A stretch of 64,000 bases of DNA from Amphibalanus amphitrite (taxonomy: Eukaryota > Arthropoda > Thecostraca > Balanomorpha > Balanidae): positions 841,001-905,000 of the forward strand of contig NW_024881522.1 in the NCBI RefSeq assembly GCF_019059575.1, read 5' to 3'. Under the pieces are notes generated by a model. The model saw only the letters and a list, made by a program, of their open reading frames with translations, was not told the DNA's origin and ran no database searches. The position numbers and the translations under genes are program-made. Of the stretch, positions 22,191 through 34,700 are shown in pieces (within the stretch, counting starts at the first letter, position 1; each line of letters begins with the position of its first letter).

Positions 22191-24263
22191 GGGAAAAAGT
22201 GAAATTTTCCTGCAGGACTGTGTCTGGGTAAACGAGAGCTTTCGATTGATACCCATTTTTACCCTAGCGCCCCGTTTTTGGCCGTACAAGGGCGAATTTA
22301 CGGATTTTTTACGAGTTTACGGGGCTTTAAGGGCCTTAAACGTCAATGCAACGGGGACCGTTTTGGGGAAAGTTTCTCGGCTGGTGGTGGGGCACCTGTG
22401 TGCCGATTTTGAACGAAATCGGGGGGGACCCCCCATTGACCCAAAATTTTGATTTTCCCGTAAAAACTTTCCTATGGGGAAAAAGTGGAATTTTCCTGCA
22501 GGACTGTGTCTGGGTAAACGAAAGCTTTCGATTGATACCCATTTTTACTTTAGCGCCCCGTTTTTGGCCGTACAAGGGCGAATTTACGGATTTTTTACGA
22601 GTTTACGGGGCTTTAAGGGCTTTAAACGTCAATGCAACGGGGACCGTTTTGGGGAAAGTTTCTCGGCTGGTGGTGGGGCACCTGTGTGCCGATTTTGAAC
22701 GAAATCGGGGGGGACCCCCCATTGACCCGAAATTTTGATTTTCCCGTAAAAACTTTCCTATGGGGAAAAAGTGGAATTTTCCTGCAGGACTGTGTCTGGG
22801 TAAACGAGAGCTTTCGATTGATACCCATTTTTACCCTAGCGCCCCGTTTTTGGCCGTACAAGGGCGAATTTACGGATTTTTTACGAGTTTACGGGGCTTT
22901 AAGGGCCTTAAACGTCAATGCAACGGGGACCGTTTTGGGGAAAGTTTCTCGGCTGGTGGTGGGGCACCTGTGTGCCGATTTTGAACGAAATCGGGGGGGA
23001 CCCCCCATTGACCCGAAATTTTGATTTTCCCGTAAAAACTTTCCTATGGGGAAAAAGTGGAATTTTCCTGCAGGACTGTGTCTGGGTAAACGAGAGCTTT
23101 CGATTGATACCCATTTTTACCCTAGCGCCCCGTTTTTGGCCGTACAAGGGCGAATTTACGGATTTTTTACGAGTTTACGGGGCTTTAAGGGCCTTAAACG
23201 TCAATGCAACGGGGACCGTTTTGGGGAAAGTTTCTCGGCTGGTGGTGGGGCACCTGTGTGCCGATTTTGAACGAAATCGGGGGGGACCCCCCATTGACCC
23301 AAAATTTTGATTTTCCCGTAAAAACTTTCCTATGGGAAAAAAGTGGAATTTTCCTGCAGGACTGTGTCTGGGTAAACGAGAGCTTTCGATTGATACCCAT
23401 TTTTACCATAGCACCACTTTTTTGTCCGTACAAAGGCGATTTTACGGATATTTTACGAGTCTAGGGGGCTTTACGGGCCTTAAACGTCAATGCAACGGGG
23501 ACCGTTTTGGGGAAAGTTTCTCGGCTGGTGGTGGGGCACCTGTGTGCCGATTTTGAACGAAATCGGGGGGGACCCCCCATTGACCCGAAATTTTGATTTT
23601 CCTGTAAAAACTTTCCTATGGGGAAAAAGTGGAATTTTCCTGCAGGACTGTGCCTGGGTAAACGAGAGCTTTCGATTGATACCCATTTTTACCCTAGCGC
23701 CCCGTTTTTGGCCGTACAAGGGCGAATTTACGGATTTTTTACGAGTTTACGGGGCTTTAAGGGCCTTAAACGTCAATGCAACGGGGACCGTTTTGGGGAA
23801 AGTTTCTCGGCTGGTGGTGGGGCACCTGTGTGCCGATTTTGAACGAAATCGGGGGGGACCCCCCATTGACCCAAAATTTTGATTTTCCCGTAAAAACTTT
23901 CCTATGGGGAAAAAGTGGAATTTTCCTGCAGGACTGTGTCTGGGTAAACGAAAGCTTTCGATTGATACCCATTTTTACTTTAGCGCCCCGTTTTTGGCCG
24001 TACAAGGGCGAATTTACGGATTTTTTACGAGTTTACGGGGCTTTAAGGGCTTTAAACGTCAATGCAACGGGGACCGTTTTGGGGAAAGTTTCTCGGCTGG
24101 TGGTGGGGCACCTGTGTGCCGATTTTGAACGAAATCGGGGGGGACCCCCCATTGACCCGAAATTTTGATTTTCCCGTAAAAACTTTCCTATGGGGAAAAA
24201 GTGGAATTTTCCTGCAGGACTGTGTCTGGGTAAACGAGAGCTTTCGATTGATACCCATTTTTA

Positions 24264-26207
24264 ATAATAATAATAATAATAATAATAATCCATTTATTTC
24301 GCACCGATATTTCACGGTACATATTCAACACATAACAATACACACCAACACAACACACGAACATGCAGACATAGCACAGCTACGTTTTACCCATCAAGTC
24401 AGGCATCTAAGTCATTACATCTAGGTGGTCCCGCCTTGGTCCCGCCTCATCATGCGTTCATTGACTATACGCTCAATGTTCGACATAAATATGTTTTGTA
24501 AGTCAAATGGAGTTATGACACTGAAATCCAAGCCTAGTAGGTCGTAGCGTCTCCGTATTGCGAGGCTAGCTTTCGCAGATAATCCATTACGGCCTATTAC
24601 ACTATTTCTAATACACTGGACAATACCATTACTGCTTTGATTGATGCGACGGTGAAACATGAGCTGTCTTTTAGCTAGAAGCATAGGACAAGTAAGTAAT
24701 TTGACTCGATGACACAGTTCATGATTTCTGGTTCCAAGGGGCAAATTCATAAGCTTTTTAATACACCGATGATACGCTACATGCATTTCACGAAGAGATC
24801 TCTGATTGGTATCAACATTCCATAGTTCACATCCATACATATGTGTACAGTATGACTTAAATAATTTTATAAGTAAACTCTTATTAGCATGCCTGAGCTT
24901 TGCATAAAGCATGTTGGTCATATAGTACATTGAGCGCTTTACCCTTCGAATATCGGGCACATCACATAAGTCATTAGAAATGATATGGCCAAGGTATTTA
25001 AATTGACTGACCCATTTCAGATTCTCACCACACAGTGCGATTTTTGGCTCCTTAGAGTTCATTAAATGACTAGCTTTATAAGGCTTCCTAGGGTTAAAAA
25101 CCATGCACACAGTTTTTTGCACATTAAACCTTATTGAGTAGTAATAGACAAATATATATATTGAGACGGGTTACACAGCACATTGGGTGGACGCGTTTCG
25201 TCTAAATGACTTGTGTTTGTATTGTTTTAATTTCCGAGAGGGTGTCGAAAAAGTCATTTAGACGAAACGCGTCCACCCAATGTGCTGTGTAACCCGTCTC
25301 AATATATATTAAACCTTATATCTCTGGACACAGCAAAACATTCGCACTGATCCACCAGAGTCTGAAGCCCTTGTCTGGTGGGGGATAGAAGCACTATATC
25401 ATCCGCATAGGCGATGACATTGACGGCACAATCGCCAACAAAACATCCAGTTCGAAGAGAACGCAACTTAATCAACAGATCATCAATATATACATTGAAC
25501 AGCAATGGGGAGAGGTTTCCGCCCTGCCTTACACCATTCTGGATGGAAAATGACACTGATTCCCTACTGGCCCATTTGACACTCATTCTCTGATGCCCGT
25601 ACCAGTGAATAAGAAGTTTCAAATATATTGGGGGAACTTTTCGTTGATCAAGTATCTTAAAAAGCGTGGCATGACACACTCTGTCAAACGCCTTACTCGC
25701 ATCTAAGAAGGACACATACACCGAACTGCCTCGCTCTGTGTAATAGTTCACTGTCTCTTTAAATGCATAAACAGCATGAGATGTCGAATGGCCATCCTTG
25801 AATCCAAATTGGGATTCACATGTCTTTAAGAAGGGAGCTAGCTTTTCAACCAGAATAAGTTCTAACACCTTTGATATGGTTGTCGATAGGGCTATAGCCC
25901 TATAATTTGATTTGTCGTCCAACGCACCATTCTTATTCTTGACAATGGGGACTAACAAAGAATAAATTAGGCTGTCAGGAAGCACACAATGATTTAGCAT
26001 GCAATTGAACAAATGTGCCAAAAGACATGGCAAAGATTCTGCATGTAGATGTAGCAGGTGGTCAGCAGACACCCCATCATGTCCAGCTGTTTTCCCACTT
26101 TTCAGCTGACGAAGAGCAGAAAGCACGTCTTCATCAGTTATTGGTGATGTCATATTAGCCCTACCAGATGGTAGGTCAGCGATGACAGCAAATTTTTTAC
26201 CTAGCAA
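24264..26207 (-). mobile_element. 5'-truncated LINE inserted in the right arm
   Basis: A non-LTR retrotransposon on the minus strand. Its 3' end carries an (ATT)n tail (24264-24289 on the plus strand as AAT repeats). The target ATTTTTA is duplicated at 24257-24263 and 26208-26214, and removal restores the uninterrupted 286-bp unit. Reverse-transcriptase motifs are clear: KSGKTAGHDGVSADHL, NYRAIALSTTISKVLE, DASKAFDRV, NGVRQGGNLSPLLFNVY and AYADDIVLLSP (YADD at 25398-25409). The C-terminal domain follows (QFKYLGHIIS; 24421-25122). The endonuclease domain is missing. The reading frame is otherwise open apart from the hairpin element at 25135-25307. Likely jockey/CR1-group; the clade is not certain. 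Confidence 0.88.
25135..25307. mobile_element. 173-bp hairpin element inside the LINE
   Basis: Two ~58-bp arms (about 25153-25212 and 25251-25308) are reverse complements, starting from TATATATTGAGACGGG. The 12-mer ATTAAACCTTAT flanks the insert at 25123-25134 and 25308-25319 as a target duplication. Without insert and one copy, the LINE frame reads SRDIRFNVQKTVCMVFNP without a break, so this is a clean insertion into the reverse-transcriptase gene. Confidence 0.85.
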
Positions 26208-28921
26208 ATTTTTACCCTAGCGCCCCGTTTTTGGCCGTACAAGGGCGAATTTACGGATTTTTTACGAGTTTACGGGGCTTTAAGGGCCTTAAACGTCAAT
26301 GCAACGGGGACCGTTTTGGGGAAAGTTTCTCGGCTGGTGGTGGGGCACCTGTGTGCCGATTTTGAACGAAATCGGGGGGGACCCCCCATTGACCCGAAAT
26401 TTTGATTTTCCCGTAAAAACTTTCCTATGGGGAAAAAGTGGAATTTTCCTGCAGGACTGTGTCTGGGTAAACGAGAGCTTTCGATTGATACCCATTTTTA
26501 CCCTAGCGCCCCGTTTTTGGCCGTACAAGGGCGAATTTACGGATTTTTTTACGAGTTTACGGGGCTTTAAGGGCCTTAAACGTCAATGCAACGGGGACCG
26601 TTTTGGGGAAAGTTTCTCGGCTGGTGGTGGGGCACCTGTGTGCCGATTTTGAACGAAATCGGGGGGGACCCCCCATTGACCCAAAATTTTGATTTTCCCG
26701 TAAAAACTTTCCTATGGGAAAAAAGTGGAATTTTCCTGCAGGACTGTGTCTGGGTAAACGAGAGCTTTCGATTGATACCCATTTTTACCATAGCACCACT
26801 TTTTTGTCCGTACAAAGGCGATTTTACGGATATTTTACGAGTCTAGGGGGCTTTACGGGCCTTAAACGTCAATGCAACGGGGACCGTTTTGGGGAAAGTT
26901 TCTCGGCTGGTGGTGGGGCACCTGTGTGCCGATTTTGAACGAAATCGGGGGGGACCCCCCATTGACCCGAAATTTTGATTTTCCTGTAAAAACTTTCCTA
27001 TGGGGAAAAAGTGGAATTTTCCTGCAGGACTGTGCCTGGGTAAACGAGAGCTTTCGATTGATACCCATTTTTACCCTAGCGCCCCGTTTTTGGCCGTACA
27101 AGGGCGAATTTACGGATTTTTTACGAGTTTACGGGGCTTTAAGGGCCTTAAACGTCAATGCAACGGGGACCGTTTTGGGGAAAGTTTCTCGGCTGGTGGT
27201 GGGGCAGCTGTGTGCCGATTTTGAACGAAATCGGGGGGGACCCCCCATTGACCCGAAATTTTGATTTTCCCGTAAAAACTTTCCTATGGGGAAAAAGTGG
27301 ATTTTTCCTGCAGGACTGTGTCTGGGTAAACGAGAGCTTTCGATTGATACCCATTTTTACCCTAGCGCCCCGTTTTTGGCCGTACAAGGGCGAATTTACG
27401 GATTTTTTTACGAGTTTACGGGGCTTTAAGGGCCTTAAACGTCAATGCAACGGGGACCGTTTTTTTGGGAAAGTTTCTCGGCTGGTGGTGGGGCACCTGT
27501 GTGCCGATTTTGAACGAAATCGGGGGGGACCCCCCATTGACCCGAAATTTTGATTTTCCTGTAAAAACTTTCCTATGGGGAAAAAGTGGAATTTTCCTGC
27601 AGGACTGTGCCTGGGTAAACGAGAGCTTTCGATTGATACCCATTTTTACCCTAGCGCCCCGTTTTTGGCCGTACAAGGGCGAATTTACGGATTTTTTACG
27701 AGTTTACGGGGCTTTAAGGGCCTTAAACGTCAATGCAACGGGGACCGTTTTGGGGAAAGTTTCTCGGCTGGTGGTGGGGCACCTGTGTGCCGATTTTGAA
27801 CGAAATCGGGGGGGACCCCCCATTGACCCGAAATTTTGATTTTCCTGTAAAAACTTTCCTATGGGGAAAAAGTGGAATTTTCCTGCAGGACTGTGCCTGG
27901 GTAAACGAGAGCTTTCGATTGATACCCATTTTTACCCTAGCGCCCCGTTTTTGGCCGTACAAGGGCGAATTTACGGATTTTTTACGAGTTTACGGGGCTT
28001 TAAGGGCCTTAAACGTCAATGCAACGGGGACCGTTTTGGGGAAAGTTTCTCGGCTGGTGGTGGGGCACCTGTGTGCCGATTTTGAACGAAATCGGGGGGG
28101 ACCCCCCATTGACCCAAAATTTTGATTTTCCCGTAAAAACTTTCCTATGGGGAAAAAGTGGAATTTTCCTGCAGGACTGTGTCTGGGTAAACGAAAGCTT
28201 TCGATTGATACCCATTTTTACTTTAGCGCCCCGTTTTTGGCCGTACAAGGGCGAATTTACGGATTTTTTACGAGTTTACGGGGCTTTAAGGGCCTTAAAC
28301 GTCAATGCAACGGGGACCGTTTTGGGGAAAGTTTCTCGGCTGGTGGTGGGGCACCTGTGTGCCGATTTTGAACGAAATCGGGGGGGACCCCCCATTGACC
28401 CGAAATTTTGATTTTCCCGTAAAAACTTTCCTATGGGGAAAAAGTGGATTTTTCCTGCAGGACTGTGTCTGGGTAAACGAGAGCTTTCGATTGATACCCA
28501 TTTTTACCCTAGCGCCCCGTTTTTGGCCGTACAAGGGCGAATTTACGGATTTTTTTACGAGTTTACGGGGCTTTAAGGGCCTTAAACGTCAATGCAACGG
28601 GGACCGTTTTGGGGAAAGTTTCTCGGCTGGTGGTGGGGCACCTGTGTGCCGATTTTGAACGAAATCGGGGGGGGACCCCCCATTGACCCAAAATTTTGAT
28701 TTTCCCGTAAAAACTTTCCTATGGGGAAAAAGTGGAATTTTCCTGCAGGACTGTGTCTGGGTAAACGAGAGCTTTCGATTGATACCCATTTTTACCTCTT
28801 TGTGACGTCATTTCTAGGGGAAAACGGGTCATAAAGGTTTCCCTCTACCGGGGCCTTTTTCCCCCTACCGAATCTGTGCTGTGCTGAATCTGTGCTGAAT
28901 CTGTGCCAACTTCCGTTACAT

Positions 28922-28930
28922 GTTCCATCG
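28922..28930. repeat. Target site duplication GTTCCATCG, right
   Basis: Exact copy of 17077-17085 directly after the right terminus of the fold-back element. Confidence 0.85.
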
Positions 28931-29290
28931 CATGGCGCTACCTCAACCTGACACTACCAGGTATTGGTGTTTAGTTTTCATGGAAATGTAAGAAGAATTG
29001 CCCATTTTCGCTTATATTTCCATAGATGCTAAGGATCAATGCCTGATGGTGTCGGGTAACATCATGTGCTAAAACATGGCTCTTAGAGTTTGTTTTTCAT
29101 GAGTTAAGCACACCACATACAAGGCATGATATCCTCTACCCCTATATCTCTTAATTTTTTACTTGCTTTTGAAGTGAGTGTGATCCACTGGGAATGCAGT
29201 GAGCCCTGGCCCCTGACCTTAGTCTGTTTACAGCCTCATCTGAATTTAGCTGACTGAAAGGGAAAATCAGCTGCCACCTCTTCTCATCAT
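28931..29290. other. Spacer between fold-back element and OARD1
   Basis: Presumed promoter and 5' untranslated region of OARD1. The fold-back element lies only about 370 bp upstream of the OARD1 start codon. No clear core motif is seen. Confidence 0.4.
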
Positions 29291-29728
29291 ATGGCAATGG
29301 AGTCTAATGTAACCATGGTCTCTGGCGACATCTTCTCCTGCCCATCTTCACACAGCATGGCCCACTGCATCTCTGCCGACTGCAGGCTGGGCAAAGGCAT
29401 CGCTCTCACATTCAAAATGAAGTTTGGCGGCGTTCCGGAGATACGCTCACAGCACTGCCGGCCGGGCGAGGTGGCGGTCCTGCGGCGCGGTGAGCGCTTC
29501 ATCTATGCGCTGGTCACCAAACAAAAGTACAGCGACCGGCCGACCTACGACACACTGCGTCGGTCGCTGCACGCGCTCAAGGAGCACTGTGTGGCGCATG
29601 ACGTGAAGCACTTGGCGATGCCACGCATCGGCTGCGGGCTGGACCGACTCAGCTGGGACCGAGTCCTAGCCATGATTCGCTCCGAGTTCAAGGACACGGC
29701 CGTCAAAGTTGAAATCTACTCGCTGTAG
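29291..29728 (+). CDS. OARD1: OARD1/TARG1-like macrodomain ADP-ribosyl hydrolase
   Basis: Complete 145-residue single-domain macrodomain protein; human OARD1 (C6orf130, TARG1) has 152 residues. The homology is obvious along the length: SGDIFSCP, MAHCISADCRLGKGIA, KFGGVPEI, EVAVLRR, ALVTK, then PRIGCGLDRLSWDRV and the C-terminal EIYSL. The enzyme removes ADP-ribose from acidic residues and deacylates O-acyl-ADP-ribose. From knowledge of the human enzyme the key residues are a lysine and an aspartate; the matching residues here are K77 (in VTK) and D118 (in GCGLD), both present. The first ATG is used; a second ATG two codons on is possible. No intron interrupts the domain. An AATAAA lies at 30251-30256, a possible polyadenylation signal. 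Confidence 0.93.
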   Translation: MAMESNVTMVSGDIFSCPSSHSMAHCISADCRLGKGIALTFKMKFGGVPEIRSQHCRPGEVAVLRRGERFIYALVTKQKYSDRPTYDTLRRSLHALKEHCVAHDVKHLAMPRIGCGLDRLSWDRVLAMIRSEFKDTAVKVEIYSL

Positions 29729-31756
29729 CAGGAAGGAAGTGGCCGGGAGAGGAGTGTTAAAGACACTTTCTGAGGTCTAAAGGGGACCAGTTAACTGATC
29801 TGTGATTGATAATGATCCTCGAGTGCTGTGCTGTCACAAGTGGATGACGCTAAATGGATTGTGTCGCTTCCTTGTCATGAATGGCATAATGTTGCCTTCA
29901 GAAGAGTGGGTTGAAACCAGAATTTCGTCCATTTTTTGTTGAATACATTTTCTTACGTTTTAGTGAGGCATTAATGGTTGGCCAATAGTGGTGTTAGGGA
30001 AGTTCTGAAGCCAGTGTTCTGCGATGTTCAAACAGCTTGATTGCCATTCATTCATGGGTTCATTGATTTATCATCTGCCCAAAACTGAACTAAGTTTGAT
30101 TGACCTGCCGTTTGAGGTGCTTGTATTCTCTTAGCAGAGGTCAAGTTGTGACTATTGACCATTCATGCGTCGCCGTCTATGCTGGACATTGATCTGCAAT
30201 GACACGATTGACGGCGACCCCGCTGCTTCCAGTATTACTAAGAGCTGTGCAATAAAACTCCGCAATGTTTTCCCGTTATGTGACCCGTGAGCTGCCAACG
30301 CGGAGCCGGAGGCTGTTGAACCACTATGCTCATGGGTCCGTTCTTCCGATATTAAAATAACTGCATTGTGCAGCAAGCGTTTTGGGAGCCAAGAACCAAC
30401 GCGATTCAATCGCAGACGAGTCTTGGCAAACCAAAGGTAGCGATTCGACATTCAGCAGTCACTAGTCACCCACTCCCTCCATTGCAGCGCCTGAGCTGAA
30501 AATCATGATACAAATGTAGATTTGCACGACACTGCATTCAGCAGTAATTGAAATAGGCGCACATCATGATGCTTTTATTACACAAGAATAATTGCGCACA
30601 TGCAATACTGAGTTATATTTCACATCTCACATCTTGGCATGGCAATCCCATCATCAAACAAATACGTATCTGCTAATCATCATATTCACAACACAGCCCA
30701 ATATATTGTAGATGTTGAAACAGATCGTATATAGCCCATCGGTACATTGGTTGTTGGAACTTATAAATAGTATGCAACAATCAAGACCTGCGCACCAACT
30801 GAATACCGTACAGTGGATACCTAGGATATCTATACGCAACGGAAGGGTTACTGGAATCCAGGGACGAACGCAACACCGCTTGCGGCTGCGGGTAGATATT
30901 AAGCACATAAGCTCCCAGATAACGTTTGATGAAGCAAATCCTCCCGGTCTGGAAACACAGCCTACACAAAAGGATATAGCCATATACATTACACACCGGC
31001 ACTCACTGGACTACTGATCCGGGGTTCAGAGCACCCGTATAGCCGTGCTTAGTCTGAGGTGGACCGTCCGATCCCAAACAGGCACGCATATTTGCCTGCG
31101 GTACATACAAAAGTCGTCCATCTACCATCGCAGCTGAAGCTAGTCGACCAACATCTAAACCGGTCTCTGCCACTTACAACCATTTGCCAAATGCACTTAT
31201 CATCAGCCAATCTGTAATTTTCATGAAGGCATGCTCAGAAAGATCAAGCGAGGAATGCAAGGAAGTGATCTACTGAATAATTGTCCGAATATCATATTGA
31301 CCGGAATGAATTAGGAATACGCTTGACGCATCATGAGGTGGAAAATATAGCTGATGGGAAGCTGAATCGACTTATTATAGTGTAGCAGATCAACGCAAAT
31401 ATCTTGATATCTTGTCTGACAACGTTAGCACTTGAGTGCACAGCATACCAAGCAAGTATAGCAACTCACTCGCCGTATACACCGGCCAGCCACTGTTCTA
31501 ACACACATCAGCAGCCGGCAGCCTTCACGTCTGCCTGGATTCAACCAGTCACCACCTCAGACATACCTGAACTGAGGCTCCCCAATTGACAATCCAATCA
31601 GCCGCCTCAGACCGCGTAGCACACAGAAATGAAGCTGTAACTGTAGACAATGTTTAGGACCGCGCAGTCCTGAGAAGTACAATGGACCGGTTCCTGCCGG
31701 GAGAAGCGGACGTCCGGGCTCCGTACAGGCGACGGAGTCACTTCCCTCGGCTGACA
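29729..31756. other. 3' flank of OARD1 and intergenic DNA up to VAMP7
   Basis: Holds the likely 3' untranslated regions of OARD1 (+) and VAMP7 (-), which converge here. No further coding exon or repeat family was recognised. Confidence 0.4.
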
Positions 31757-34700
31757 CTAAGTGCACTTGCTCCACTTGAAGCCGCCACACGCGTAGGTGA
31801 CGATGCCGTAGAGGACCAGCTGGAACGGGCCAGATAGGTGGCGCTTCAGTCGGGCGGTGGGAGGCTGCACACTGCACACTGCACGTAACGTAAATGCCAA
31901 GACGACGTAACGAAGCAGTTATATAATGCATGCTATAGCAAAGGCGAATCGTATTGAAGCAACTATTACGTATGGCCAACCGCAATGTATGCCCTGTTTT
32001 CTGTTAACCATAGGTACAAAAATGTCATTGCATCAGTTTTTTCCTTTTTCGTGTCACTTTGTTTTCGAAGTTATGAAAGCATGCATTATAAATCTGATAT
32101 GGTCGAAAGACATTTACGTCTTTTCGACATTAAAGCAAACCATTGTGTGGTTTTATTATAGTTCATACCGATACAAAGAACCGACTATGAGCAATTAGTG
32201 GATGAATTGATTATTGCACCGCTAAAAATGGCACTGAAATTCGACACCGATACATCAAAGCTCAGCATTATCAATAGCCTATCAAGTATCAGCTGCGTGA
32301 TGACAACTTACGAGACAGACCACGGCGCAGGCCACGATGATTTTGACGTTTTTCCACCACATGGCCCTGGCCAGGTTCCGACTGGTCGACCGGAAACTGA
32401 CACTCTGTCGCACAACACGGGAGAGTTAGTAGTAGTACGTTCACACGTCGGGCCGCTGTCTCCTGGTGCGCCACCGACCTCTGTTAGCAACTAAATATAT
32501 TGTAAATGGATGGAGCGAACGCCAGTGATGACTGATTTGCCTAATAAAACAAAGGTGGATTGGCATCAACACACAATGGTCATAGCGTGAACAATGGCGC
32601 TTGGTAATTGGCACATGAGTTATTCAGTTAATTTGATGTGCAATGATCTTAAAAAGGAAGCCATATTGAGCATCCTAGCGTCGCTACCTGAGCTACCTGA
32701 AGTAAGAACCAAGCGATAGCTTACGTTTGCACTGAGGTTTTCCGTCTTGCTGACGAGAAGCTCTAGCCTTTCTCCTCGAGACGCGATGCTGTCTGAAAAC
32801 AAAACGCAGAGAAAACACGGAACAACACTTAAATTGCTTGTGTTTACAACAGGGCTACATCGAACATTGCTTGATTTTTTTTTTTACCTAATGTTTGATA
32901 ATGGAAGGAGACGCCTTCCTCTGTTTGCCTTTCAATGTATCCTTCCCTTTACGTCTTTCATTTTTGTGTACAATAAAGCGTTCAACGTACAGAAGCATGT
33001 GGGAGTACAAAGACCGCTACAACTTTAATAACCACGTCCTAAATGAACCCAATCAACCGACAAAACCACGCAGTACCGGCACTTCAAGGTCCGCGGCGTC
33101 AACGCGGCGCGGCGTTAGCTAAAAAATGACGTCATGGCGCCTGAGGGCACACAGACATGCCCGGAGGGCAGAAATTGAGTTGCTTTGTTCTAACAAATGA
33201 TAAAAGAAAGAAAAAAATTGTAGACATATTCGAAATCGGAAAAATCAACTTTATATGTGGGAATATCCAACACAAACCCAGGAGCGGACTCTATTAATGT
33301 GAAAATAAAATCAGATATAACAAAAGGTGGAACTAACGACGGATAAAGACCCCGAGGCCTGCCTAACAAATCGATTAAAGACGCCGTATTAATTCCTTCC
33401 CGATGACGTCCTCTTACCGATGTTCTGCACCATGATCTCCTTCAGTTCATCCATATCTGCCTGGGCCTTGGCCAGGGTGCTCCTCGACTCCGAGTACCGC
33501 CTCTGTCAACACAACACCAGCAGTTAGCCCGTGCTACACAGGGGTGGTTGCCCTCATGACAACGAAACAAATAAAAAGACGTTCTATTGTTTATAAAATG
33601 TACCGTTTTTCGCCGTCAATTAGCTATGCGTAATGATAAAAAGAAGGATGCCATTCCCGTGACCACCCAGTGACAAGGAACAGGAATGTTTTGCGATGAT
33701 ATCCTATACATCAACTATTGATACGACGGGCAGCGCTATCAACATTCGATCTAGGCGTCTGGAAGCGTCCTGGAAATCGCCTCAACGAGTCACCAGTCAC
33801 TGGCTAGCGTGGCCAGAGCCGGCGTGTCCCGCCAGAAAGCCGCACACAGTACCGACAACATTGAGTACCCTCACTGTAGCCAGTCTGAGATGGCTTCTGT
33901 TTCAGTGGAATGTTATACAGCAAGAATCCTGCTAATATCAAACACATTAATTCGCCCTTATCTTGAATAAGCAATGACTTTCAAACAGAAGGGAGGATGA
34001 CCTCCAATTCCTAACACTGATCTCCGATTCCTCACTCAATAAAAACAGTCTAAAACTTTTCCAGATGTCGGTAGTATTATGTTTATAAACTAAGGAGCCC
34101 AAAAACAATGCTTTTTCTCACTGGACTTCTAACTACGTTCACTTGTCATTGAGCACCTCCGACATGCGTGATACGTTGACGTCCAGCAGAAAACAATGAA
34201 GTTAGCAAAAAATGTCACAACTTGTAAAGACAGTGGCAGGGACTGGAAGGTACGTCTCATTCCGACATGGTTTCCTTCTTATCCGTCCCATCGCCTTCCT
34301 TTCCTAGCCGTCGGTGTGATGAAGAATGAACCCCGTTCCGGAGTCTAGGAGCCAGTCCCGCCGCCAGTGCTTACCATCTCGCTGGCCATCAGTGGAGAGA
34401 ACTCGCTGTTCATGGCGTACGGCAGAGCCGAGTGCAGCCGGTACCCGTACACGGTGGTGAAGCGCTTCTTCAGCTCCAGCAGGAAGCTGAACGCCCGCGA
34501 ACGCTCGAACGCCTGCCAGCGGCCGCGCACGGGAATTGGGTTGTGTCAATAACGCACACTAGGCAAGGGTGTCGGTAAACGGCGCAGAAACGCGACGTCA
34601 CGTTATATTTCTAGGGTACACCCAATTGGCTGATCGGCGACACACTTTTAGAGTTGCCGACGGGGCAGCCGAGTATCGATCTGTGCTTATCATCGTGTTG

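Larger units (their letters stand above)
22175..28800 (-). repeat. Right arm: ~17 inverted 286-bp units
   Basis: Reverse-complement copies of the left-arm unit, with the core near 22240, 22526, 22812, 23098, 23384, 23670, 23956 and 24242. After the LINE the core recurs near 26479, 26767, 27053, 27339, 27628, 27914, 28200, 28487 and 28773. Second-type units are at about 23406 and 26789. Private variants match left-arm units in mirrored order: the GCAGCTG variant at 27206 pairs with 19369, and a lengthened T run at 27462 pairs with the A run at 19111. Confidence 0.92.
17086..28921. mobile_element. Giant fold-back (FB/MULE-like) element
   Basis: 11.8 kb bounded by ATGTAACGGAAGTTGGCAC and its reverse complement. 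The outer ~130 bp of both ends are unique and nearly identical (one A of a homopolymer differs). They contain direct CACAGATTC repeats and a TGACGTCA. Inside, each arm is a tandem array of a 286-bp unit, and the arms meet at 22167-22174. A 9-bp direct duplication flanks the whole. Long inverted ends built of tandem subrepeats with 9-bp duplications are the design of Drosophila Foldback elements and of some MULE elements. No transposase is present, so it would need one from elsewhere. A LINE (24264-26207) is inserted in the right arm. Near identity of the arms suggests a recent origin or ongoing conversion. Confidence 0.85.

Noticed and set aside
17203-28789. Dozens of overlapping open frames of 66-225 codons on both strands of the 286-bp arrays, as a repetitive protein family
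   Set aside because: They appear on both strands of the same units, start at accidental ATGs, and change frame from unit to unit because 286 is not a multiple of three. No domain is recognisable. They are by-products of a stop-poor repeat.
17086-28921. CRISPR-like or ordinary satellite array
   Set aside because: Units are contiguous without spacers, inverted about a centre, and flanked by unique termini plus a target duplication, which fits a transposon instead.
33418-33502. SEC22-like SNARE exon
   Set aside because: The exon alone resembled SEC22, but the neighbouring exons (RGTTILAK, SRAFSFLLELKKRF, CGGFKWSKC) are clearly VAMP7 and the phases join.
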